This document shows positions 12,201 to 24,200 of a stretch of 38,263 bases of DNA, piece by piece. The DNA is from Reticulitermes lucifugus (taxonomy: Eukaryota; Arthropoda; Insecta; Blattodea; Rhinotermitidae). The translations under genes were made by a program, and so were the position numbers. The first letter of the stretch is position 1. Every line of letters begins with the position of its first letter. Below the pieces are notes generated by a model. That model saw only the letters and a program-made list of their open reading frames with translations. It was not told where the DNA came from and did no database searches. Location of the stretch: NCBI GenBank assembly GCA_026260175.1, contig JAKCWW010002681.1, positions 6,237 through 44,499 of the forward strand, written 5' to 3'.

Positions 12201-15200
12201 GAATTGCTTACTGAAGGTAGGAAATACCTGCATTCTGAAGCAGTATCTTATTGCAGCTGAAAACAAATCACAGTCCACTCTCACACTAGTATAGAACTTC
12301 TGCAAGCATGAACAGGCCTTAAACCTAACCTGAGCTTTTGGTTTCTGCCAGTCGTGGCATCGAAGGTCGCAGGATTTCTACTGCTCTCTCTGACACCACC
12401 TTTGAAGTGCTAACAGCTCATGGACACTTGTAAATAACATTTCTTTTTTATTTTTGCTGTGTGTGATTAAAATTTTGCTATTAGTTGTCTTGCATGTTGT
12501 GCATGATGATCACTCTGTACAGCTTCTTCAAATGCAGCAGTTGTGCTGACAGTCTGATTAACATCTATGTGATTTTAAAACCAGATTCATTTTTGGTTTG
12601 TCAGTAGGCGATTTCTTATACATACTGCCAATTGAATTGAAGTGTTTATGTAATTACTGGTGTAATAAAAGTTTTAAACATAAATTAAAATCTAAATTGC
12701 AACATAGTAATTCTGTAATTATATGCCATTTTTTTTAAATTGTCACTTCATGTTGGCATATTCCAATCAAAAATTCTGAGAACACAAAAAGTTATACATT
12801 ATTAGGCACGTTTGAAAAATTGCAAAAAGTGACTTAGCTTTGTCATGTCTGTCCGTATGTCTGTTGTCCGTCTCTCTGTCTGCCTGTCTGCATGGAACAA
12901 CTCGGCTCCCACGGACAGATTTTCATGAAATTTGATATTTGAGGATTTTTCGAAAATCTGTCGAGAAAATTAAAGTTTGATTAAAATCTGACAAGAATAT
13001 CGGGTACTTTACATGAAGACCTCTGTACACTCATGATAATAGCTCCCTGAATTCATCTCAGAATGAGAAATGTTTCAGACAAAAGTTGTAGGGAAGATAA
13101 AACACACATTTTATATTCAACAGTTTTTTTTCTGAAAATGTTGCCATTTATGAGATAATGTGGAAATATGGTAGAGCCGGTCAGGTCACATATAACACAA
13201 TAATACAGCACATGTGCTTTTCATGCTGGATAACTAAGGCAAGGCTACAAACACACTCAGAATATTTAATGCATATTGATTTTCGATGGCAACAATTGTT
13301 AACGCGAATACGCCTCATTACTATGCTGTATGTACATTGCCTGTCTTGTTTGCAAGATTGTAGTTAGTTGGAATGAGATGTTAGGGTGAACTGTGTATTT
13401 CACTGTAATATGTTGGAATGAATATAATGACTGTTAAGGTCATAATGGCTATTCATCCATAGTAAGATACCATATTATTTTCCAAAAAATGTGATTATGA
13501 TATATATATTTATGTAATTATTTATTAATTAATGAGTTATTTATTTATTACTTGTTTACTTTTTTGACTTCTGGCCCATTTTTGTCCTTTTACAAGATAC
13601 TATTCAGTTTCTTCTCGAACCTTTGTCATGCTATGGCAGCTGCATAATTTCCACCCATGTGGATTTTGTTTACTGCTTTGGCAACAGAACTTTCACCAGA
13701 TGAAAGCTGACATATTTTACTTGCTTATTCGGTAACAAATACTGTGTACTCATGTGTAAATTCTATGATATTTTTAGGCTTTTGTTTTGAAATGCAGTAT
13801 TTCAGTTGGTTTTGTATATGTAGAGTGACTTTATGATTGCTAGCAGTCACTGTCAATTTCAGTGAAGCTGAAAATAATAAATTCGTTTTTTGCTTGCACT
13901 AGGGAATGTTGGCAGTCACTAGTAATTTCTAGCAATTATGCTTCATGTGCAGTAAATATAGTAAATGTGTCACTGATTGCTAATAATTGCAGCACAAACA
14001 TATCAGTGAATAAAATATTATCCACTTTCCATTTTGCATAACTGTTTTTAAAGTCTCCAACATTGCCAGATCATCAGCAGTTTGTTAGCATCTTTCGGCA
14101 GCTCCAAAACAAAATTTTCTTCAAGGCTTGAAGATATTCACGCAAGGATAAATGAAACCTGAATGTTCCAAAATCATTTTGCCATTGCCATTTTTCAGTT
14201 TATAGGTCAGATGCAAAGGGAGAACTACAGAATAGTGCCACTCTGACAGATACTTTCACTGAGGGAATTACACAGCTGTTCCATGGAAGCCTACCTGAAT
14301 TTTTCAGGTCTATTTAACTTTCATGAAGGAAATTCCAACAGCATTGGACAGCACTTAACAAGCTTTTTGAGTCGTGAACCTTTGAAAAATTAAGTTTTGT
14401 TACTGACCTACTGAATACAATTGCATGTTATAATACAAATTTCTTCTTCAAGTTTAAATGCAGACACAAGTTAGCCAGGTACACTCAACCTGGGATATTC
14501 CACTGGAGAATTTTGAAAGTGTAATGACTTTGCAACCTTTCTTATTCAGTAAACTGAGGCCAACATTTTTCTGTAATACTGTAGTATATTTGAAATAAAT
14601 AAGTATAAATTTTTGCGTCTGTGAAATAAATTACAAGCGTGTCTATACAGCTGCTATCTCATCTTCTTATTTAGTTCTCATAAAGCACATATTTGCTTCT
14701 TTGGCACTGTTATTCTACACAAAGAACCCATGCTATGAAGTTGCAAGTGACAAAAGATTGCCAATGTCTGTTGTAGACAATTTCTGCAGAACAGTGTCTT
14801 ACAGGGGACCTGGTAGATGCAGAAGATCATAGGCTTCTCACAAGGGGGTTAAATATTTAATGTAAATGGCAAAAATGTAATTTATATATGCCAGATACCT
14901 CCTGAATAATAATCTAGCCTACTTTGGAATTGTATTATTAAAATTTGTGAAGAAATCGTGAAAATAATGCATTCTTTCATATATCGTCATATAAAAACAG
15001 TATTTTCTCAATATTTTGATGTGACTGTTCCTGTTTTAGTAATACATGTCAGCATATTGTACTCCAGTCCCTTCAAATCGAAGTTTCCAAACACTGAAAG
15101 CTAGTATTTCAGTTTTGTTTTGATAAAACTGATACTGATGCTGTCAGTACTTTTTATCTTGTAAACTGACCATTGGGAAGTTCTAATTGATGTTTAATTG

Positions 15201-18200
15201 CAATAGGTTGTAAAAATTTGTTGTGTGGTTTTTAGAATATGCCTGTGTTTTTTATTGTTGTTTGTTCAAAATATTGATCATTGATATTTTACATTCACAT
15301 GCTTGGATATATGAGTCTTCAAAATGTTTCCACGTGCTCACTGGAAATAAAGTAAAATGTTTAAGCAAGTCAGTACATGTAACAAACCATGGCATACTGT
15401 GATAAATTATTAAGCTGAAATACTGGAACTGGAATTCAATTTTCCTGCTTATTGGTATTGATTATAATTTTATGTGCCCCCATGTGATTGCATGCCTCAT
15501 CTCACCATCTGATGCAGCTGATGCCTGTCAAGTGCTTGTCTGGTATGAAGTGGGCATGAAATTGCATGAGCTGTGTGATACTAACTGGCAATAATGCTAA
15601 TATTATAAGCAGTTTGTGTCAGTAATTTCTTTTGAATTAATGTCTGTGGGAAATTATTATTATTCATATCAGTACATTATAATTCCTAGTTTTGTTGGCA
15701 TGTTGGGTCCAAATGGAAGTGAAAAGCTGTTACAGAAAACACTGGATAACAAAATTATTCTTATGCGGGTATAAAGATATTTAATAAATTACCCATAGAG
15801 ATTAAGAATACCTCTAATAAATTAAAAAAGTTTAAGGTTGAATTAAGGCATTTTTTAAATACTCACTCGTTTTATACTGTGGCTGAGTACCTTAATGGAT
15901 AACTAGCACAATAAAAAATATTAGTTTATATCGTTTCTATTTAGTATTCTGTTTGTTTTAGGTGTGATTATCTAATGTATGTATTTTATGCTTTTATACT
16001 TGAGTCTGTGACGTGTTCTACATCCATCTGTTGGATTTCTTGAACGTATGAATAGATACAAATACAGAGCTTTCTATAAATTATTGTGTAGTTTTGCAGA
16101 ATAATACATTGACTCTTATCAGATATAGTTATGATTCAAGTATAAACATACTTAATACAGGACATTAGGTACTTTATATGTTGTGTTAATATTTCTTAAT
16201 TATTAGTTATGAATACTTTGAATGTATTGTGTGATTGTGCTAAGATGGATCTTTTATAAGTCAGGTGTGAATGTGTGAACTCAGTTCATCTGGTTTAGGT
16301 TATGGACTGGTGATGGGCCTTTGAGCATATAGTAATGATTTTTTCTCATTCCATACAAGCAGAGAATGTCTTGACCAGGTGAATTACTACCTCATTTGTA
16401 ATTAACATGTATTAGTTTTTTATTTGGGTAATTTTGCAGAGGCAACAAAAGAAATTTATGTAACAAGAATCTTCATTATGTGCACACTTCACTTAATATT
16501 GTTTGGATGCCTAAATACAGGAAAATGACATGGCCAAGCCATGTAGCATGCATCGAGAAAACCAAAATACATACAAATTTTGGCTGGAAAGCACTGAGGT
16601 AAGAGGGAGGCTTAGGTGGGAAGATGATATTAAAGTGGATAATAGAGACATAACTGTGAAAGTGTGGACTGGAATAAGCTAACTAATGATAGTGTTCAGA
16701 GGTGGACTTTGAAATTCATAAAGGCAGAGAAATTTTTAATTAGCTGAGTAAATATTAGCTTTTCAAGGAAGACCTCAAATCACAAAGTGAGTGAGCTAGC
16801 TAGTTTATATTTCAGTCTGTACTTTGATTCCATATCACAGCAGTTGTACTGCTGGTATAAATAAGTGATATTTTATGAGGGTATATGTTGTTTTCACGTA
16901 TTGTGTTTACAGCCCACATGACTCACGGTCTGGTTCACCTGTGCAGTCTGATACAGAGTTTGAAATTAATCGTCAATCAAAAGCTGTAAGTGTAGCAGAA
17001 GAGGGAGAGACTGGGAAATTGGCTCTGCATGGACAGTCATGGAGGTGGGGTGAACTGCCTTCACCTCCTCCACGTTCCCTACTCACGTCACAGGGTTCAC
17101 GGACCTCTCTTAGCAAGATGGAACTTGCGGGTCCAGAACCAATCTCATCCAGTGATGAAGAAGGGAACAAGAAACAACAGGAAGGTGAGTAGTTCCATGT
17201 GGTAAAGGGTCCCTGTGTCTAAGCACCATGCTTTGAAGGTGTATGGGGGACTGTAGTTAGATCTTCATGCATTTGTAAATTCAGCAGGTGGAGATGGCTA
17301 CTTTGCCCATGTGGAAAGGTTCCTGATTCCTACGGGATGGGAGGCTAGATGAGTCCTGGCTATGGTGATAAAAAGAAATGGTTCCTTTATGTGCAGGGAA
17401 TAGAGTCCTGGTACCAGAAGCCTCAGTTTATTGTGTCATGTATATAGTTTTTATTCAACAGGGGTTATGAACAAGGTGCTGCACTGAATATTTGAACATA
17501 TGGGAGAGGAAGTGATGAGATACTGCAGAAAATTGCATAATTTGGAGCTCCGTAATTTACACTCTTTACCAAATCTTACTAGGGGCTCAAAGAGGATATG
17601 GGTGGTACATGTAGCATGCGTAAGTGATACTGGGGAAAAATACAAATATATGTACGTGGAATTTTGATTGAGAAACTTGAAGGGCAGAGGCAACTTGAAA
17701 GATGTAGGTGTAAGTGGGACGATAATGTTAAAGTGGATCTTGAGAAATGGGATATAAGGAGGATGTGAGCTGGGTTCATGTGACTTGATCAGTGGTCTTT
17801 TCCTGTGAACATAGTAACCACCAGGATCCATGAAAGGTGGGTATCTCTTGAGCAGTTGAGTGACTGTTAACTTCTCAGGAACGACTCTGATGCATGGATT
17901 TAACTGACTGGTTATGCCAGACATACTAAGAATATCAGTTTTGTTAGTGTGACAAGGAGTTATTTACAATATTTTCCATACTGCCTGTATTTACTTTTTG
18001 TGATCCTCATTCTCTGTTATTAACCTTGGTGGAGGTGATGTGAATATCTACTTTTTAACAGTTTTGTGTTTGCATGAGGACTTGCTGTGCGCAAAAGTTT
18101 TCAGAAATATTTTTGTCATTGCTGGTTTGTGGTCAATAGGCTGGTTTATAGCTTGAAGCTTATGGGTGGTATTCTTTTCTGGAAAGGTTGCATGTTCTCC

Positions 18201-21200
18201 TTACAGTAGTAGCAGCAGCAGCAGTGGCGGCAGCAGCAGCGGCAGAAGCCGAAGATCAGCGTTCAGTGCTCAGTGGAATGTTCAGCTTCATGAAAAAGAC
18301 CAAACGAATCAGGCACAATCCAGAATCAGAGGGAATCTACCTGTCAGATCTGAATGCAGATGAAATGGATCCAGAAGTTGCGGCTCTCTACTTTCCCACC
18401 TCTTACCGTCAGGGTGGGCGTACAGCCCCTCTTGCTTCAGGTACTTGCTGTATAACCCTGACTTCGCACCTTTCCCCTGCAGTTACTGGCCTTTTGTTAA
18501 GTACGTTAAATTAAAGGTATTATTTGCAGAGTTTATTCAGGTCTGGGTAACCTGCTGTTACAGAGTTTTGTGAAGTTTTGTGACTGGCTGATTCATTATA
18601 CTAATATTAGGTTGGGACATTATCTGTTTTCTGTGAGGTACACTTGATACAAGTAATGTTTCAGGAGTTGATTCTAATTCCATATTCATGTGATTGTGTT
18701 GTGATATAATGGAGTTTTTATGTATGTTGTGGAGCTTTCACAGCAACAAACTAATGAATTCTGACAATAAATTATAAATTTCTGTCAGACACAACAGTTT
18801 TATTGTATTCAATTTTATAGTGTATGCTACATGTTTCCATCATATTTTGACCGTCTTCAGACATTAATATACATATATAAAACCAAGGTGGCCATGCGTT
18901 GAAAATATATTTTTGTAATATGTGAGATCTCATGAATTTCACAAATTACATTATATTGTAGCATTGTGTGCTTGTTACAATGGGTATGGGGTGTCTTGCC
19001 TGGGAGTAAAGCGGCCAGGGCATGGCATTGACCACCCACCCCCATCTAGCGCAGAGGTTAAAGAAAGAGTAGAGCTATACCTCTACTCCCCCTCTGGGTC
19101 TTCATGGCCTGTTGTAGGGTGAACTTTACTTTACATTGTGTGTTTGTTATGTCTTATATATCTTTGTGTTGTATTACTAAAAGTATACCACATTGTTTCT
19201 AAAGTTGTTAAAATTATGTGCAACTTGTTCTGCATTGATTTGCCTGGTTTATTTATATATGTGTGCTTATTCCATTGATTTGGATGGGTTCAGACCATAT
19301 CTGTAATAGACAACAGTAAAAATAGTATTTTGGGGTTAAGTATAAATATTGTTCACTGATTTTAATTTGTTGGATAGTTACGATATTACTATTTTCTGGC
19401 CTTCAATCTGTTGTTGAAGTGTATGTGTTGTGGGAGTTATTATGCACTTCTTAGATTTAAACACTGGAAACAGGAAATCAAGTTTTGTAAAATGCTTACT
19501 GGACAATAAACACTCATTGAGTCCCATAGAAGATATTATGAATACCCTCCATGTAACAAAAAAAGGGGGACACATGAATACTCAAACTAAAAATAATAAT
19601 CAGATAAATAACAAAAACACTATTTCAAATAATATACTATTTGACACAATCATATGCAGTGACGTTTGGACTGATCACCTTGTCCCAATGCAACGTGCAT
19701 CCCAACAATATTCAGTTGCCTGGTGTACTATAAACAACACAATGTGAGAGATAGCAAGTACAAAAACTGTAAATAGGTTTATTCAAAGAATTATGGCCCT
19801 CTAAATTTAAAAATGTTACATTATAAAATGGAAGTTTATGAAATTTAATGTATTTGTAGGATACTTATAAGAAGTTGCCAAATAAAATTATAATTACATA
19901 TACAGTATAATAAGTCCCGCAACACACACAGTTCAACAATAGACTGAACGCGAGAAAATAATAATATTGTAAATATGTTTAGTGTTTTCTATTAGAGATA
20001 TGGTCTGAAACCATCAAAATCAAGAGAATATGTGTACATATATAAATAAACCAGGCAAATCAATGTAGAACAAGTTGTACCTAATTTTAACAATTTTAGA
20101 AACAATGTGGTATACTTTTAGGAACACAACACAAAGCTATATAAGACATAATGAATATGCAATGCTACATTATCATCACATTTGTAAAATTAATGAGTTC
20201 TCACAATTTACAAAAATATGTTTTTAATGCATGTCCACCTTGGTTGAGATACTGTATATTAATGCCTGAAGATGGTCAAAATATGATGGAAACATGTAGC
20301 ATACACTATTAAATTAAACACGATAAAATTGTTGTGTCTGATGGAAATTTATAATTTATTGTCATTTAATTACTACACAATAGGATGAATTCTGTCAAAG
20401 TTAATGAATTCTTTTCAGGCTGATATCATATCAGCAGCAGTGTTTGGGATCGAACCCCTGACTATTTGAATACTAGGCTACTATGGTAAACCAGACTGCC
20501 TCAGTAGTCTGAGTGGTAGAATATAGCCTGGTATTCAAAAGTCTGTGGTTTTAATCCCAACCATTGCGATTGATCTCAAAATACACCGCTCCCCGGTTAT
20601 AAAGCGGGTTTGCGGGGTAGGGATCCGCCCCACTTTATAAGACAACCACGCTACAACCGACGGCTACAATTATTCTCTAATTCAATGATTCTCTAATGGT
20701 CTAAAAGGTCTTCTAATTTTACACTATTGAGCATGATAAACATAGCTGCGCATTTGGTATTTTTAACAATCAAAAGGAAACCGATGTGAAATGGTGTGAA
20801 TTTTCGAAAATTCCTATATTTTCACGTAAAACAATACATACAATAGGTCACCATAAAAATATTCAACAGATTTATTTCAATCACTTCTTTAAAAAGTCAG
20901 TAATTGTTTGTTGTTTTTTATGAGAGAATCTTTTTTTTTGAGGATCATATTTTTTAGTGAAACTAACTGCATAATCTTTACTTGCTCAACATCCTGCTGT
21001 GCCTCTAACCATCCAATCACAGTCTCTATGCCTTGTATTGCTTCCTGATCTGTCGGAACATCGACTGGCTCCTCCTTAAGACTGATTTATTTGAGAGGGA
21101 AAGCCTCCTGCAGTGCGAGGTTTGCAACAGCAACGTCCATATTTTTCTCAGAATCTCATTCAAAGGCACGGGGAAGAGGAAAGACCCGCGGTATATCCAA

Positions 21201-24200
21201 ATCCACGGTATAAACGACAGCGTTATATACGGGGAGCGGTGTAATAACTTTGTCAATATAACGGCAACTTCAAAATGCAAATGGAGCCAATTCCAAAGTG
21301 TGACATACATCTTATGCTCATATACTAGGTATCTGGTATAACGGACAGTGTCCAACATGTATTAGTATATGTCTAAGCAGTGTTATTTAAATTATCAAAG
21401 CCCAGTGAATGAATTACTTATGTGGAACATACCTTACCACTGTCATGTAAGAGCACCTTGTTCAGTAGGAAGGAAATTATTTCTTTTTCAAGTCCACATA
21501 TTTTGCAGATGCATTCTTTTGCTATCCAGTGAGTGAGTGAGTGAGTGAGAGTAAGTGAGTGAGTGAGTGAGTGCATGAATGAATGGATGAATGAATAATG
21601 AATAATGCAGTTGTCACAACAACATGATGTCATATGCTTCACTAGCAAGTAACATATTTAGTTGTTACATTCTGTTGTCCTGTGTTAATATCCAATGAGT
21701 AAATAAATAAGTGATGATGTTGCACAACTACTTACTGTTTGCTTATTTATGGATATTTACAATACAGTAGAATGTACCAGTTAAAAATTTATTCTTTGCT
21801 ATTTTGCATGCCATGTTGGCCTTGTTTATTTAGTGAAGATACAGAGTAAATTGCAGCACCCTCATATTCCAGTGTACAGAGTCAACTAATACTTTTTCTT
21901 TGTATTTTCGTTAATTGGTAACCACATTGAAAACAATTTCAAATACATATAGTCTATGTTAACTACTGACTTTTTCTTAGGAAGGAACATTTCATTATGC
22001 TTAGATATGCTCACTGAAAGAATACTCCAGCTAATGCAGTGTTAATTTATATAATTTTATTTGTATTGACTTGGCTTTATGTTCTGGCTTAAAATATCAA
22101 AACTATCGGGCCTATATGTAAGCTAGTATACACTATGATACAACAGATGTCTGAAGTGTCATCTGTTAGAAGGGAAGATTACAAAATATTTGCAATATAC
22201 ATTAACATGAAAATTATTTTATCTATATGCTCTGTGACATGCTTTTATGTAGTTTTATTAATTACCTTTCTTTCTGGTATACTTTAAAAACAATTTAATA
22301 ATATTCTTAAACTTAAAATTATCTTTACTGTAATATTTTAAAGTTCCATGTTCTTATTTACAAATATTTGTAACGTAAAAGAGTTAAGTACTTGTTAACA
22401 CATATTATATGTTGAAGGAAGAAAGAAGTGGTATCTCACAGCTTTCCATCAGTAAGCATTTTTATATTGAATACCTCTTTATGTTACCTTAACATGTAGG
22501 CTTGATGTTGGCTTGATCCTTTTAGCCAAAACATATAGCCAAGTTGATACAAATAACAATATAGTAAGGTTCAGTTTGATGTTCATGTAAATTACTGCAG
22601 TCCTTTTAGTTTCATTGACTACTCTCCCCCCACCTAGTTTATGGCTGCAGGTCTGACCCTCCTTTTTAGTGCATCTTCCTACCCCTGATATTGTAACCGT
22701 TTAGCCAAAGAAAAAATATAATGATGGCCACCAAGAAGATGATTAGGACTCAAACCAAAACTGTCCGGTTACATTACGTCCTCACCAAATATCAGTTCAC
22801 ATAACAGCTGTGTTAGATTGAACTCTGCCAAGTAGTTTTCGATACAAAGCTTGTAGATAGACAGTTGGGCACACATATTCATCTTACTAAGGTTTGTTCA
22901 TACTTTAATGTTCTTTGGTAGTAGGCTGAATTCTTCAATAAAGGGCTTTATACCATGGACAGAATTTCTGTTGTTTCAGCCTTTGTACTGTAGGTTGTTA
23001 TGTCTCTAAACATCGTTAGATTACTCTGAATTACAAAGCAACTTAGAATAGTGATATATTTTGATTTAGTGAGGTTTACTATGCAAGTTACTACAATTAT
23101 TTGCTAAATTATTTGGAATATTAGAACAGTTCAATGAATTGAAGGCATTCATTCTGTTTGAATTTTGATCACACAGAGCAGACATTTTTGCAGTGATATG
23201 TTGAACTAAACATAAGTCAGTGGAAGTTATTGGAAGAGAAAATTTACATTTCTGCAGTTTAAATCTGATTCTTATGTGTGAGTGAAGGTGCAAATAAGAT
23301 GCATAGGCAAGAGCATTCCAGAATTGTCACTCAGTCTAAGGAATTCTCTTGTTTTTATGTTCACAAATATATCTTCAACAACTTTCAAATAGTGGAGCCA
23401 TATGTTTATATTTTAGCAGCCATTAACTGAGCAAGTCTTCCTAATTTGCATGTTGTATGTTGTGGAAGTGTCTATGTGTATAGTTCTGTGGTTTTCTCTG
23501 ATAAGTTATGTAGCCTGTCACTGTAACAAGCTTCCATCTAACAATTTGTCTGTCATAAACTTGTTTCAAACACTTCCTGTTCTTATTGTTGACAAATGTG
23601 TACATAAAACAGTTTGTCTCCAGCATTTTGGAGTCCAATGGAACTAGTGGATATGTAAAACTGCATTGTGTTGCAGCAAGTAACATGGAGGGCCCGAGTG
23701 CAATTCAAGACCGAAGACTATTCTGACCAAGGTTTCTTATGTTTTTTTTATTAATCCATCAAAATTCTGGATAGTGCCTAAAATAGGTTATGTACTTATT
23801 GCCACATTATTTTTGATTGCTCGTTTAGAGCCCACCAGTCAACATTTTAATCTGTTCAGCTGAGAAACACTGTCAAAAATAGTAATGGTAATGGTCTCTA
23901 ATTATGAGTGTCAGTCATTTCTGTTTCTTTGCATTACAATCTGCCTGTTATTAGTAATCAGATAAGAGGTAAGGTGCAGGATCATATATGTATGTGTATC
24001 TTCACAAGGCCTCTGGCTTCACAGGGCAATATAGAAAACATGTACAGAAAAAGTGATGCTTTGAACAGGATTTGAAAAGACACTCCCTATGATTAAGCAG
24101 TCAAAGACCACATGGACACAGGGACCGGCAGTCATGATATGACTGAGAAATTCTTGTAATTAACCACTGTTTATGTGTTTGATTTCTGTGCATGGAAAGT

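Noticed and set aside
18166..18363. Ser-rich frame ([16 protein letters not shown]) overlapping exon D
   Set aside because: It is the CAG/AGC repeat read in another frame; the lipin frame continues into [10 protein letters not shown].
19430..19747. Intact host gene of 105 codons
   Set aside because: It resembles a Penelope endonuclease tail with a missing segment and is enclosed by the inverted arms.
20430..20570. Functional tRNA genes
   Set aside because: B boxes are present but the anticodon and acceptor arms do not fold as proper tRNAs; the pair looks SINE-derived.
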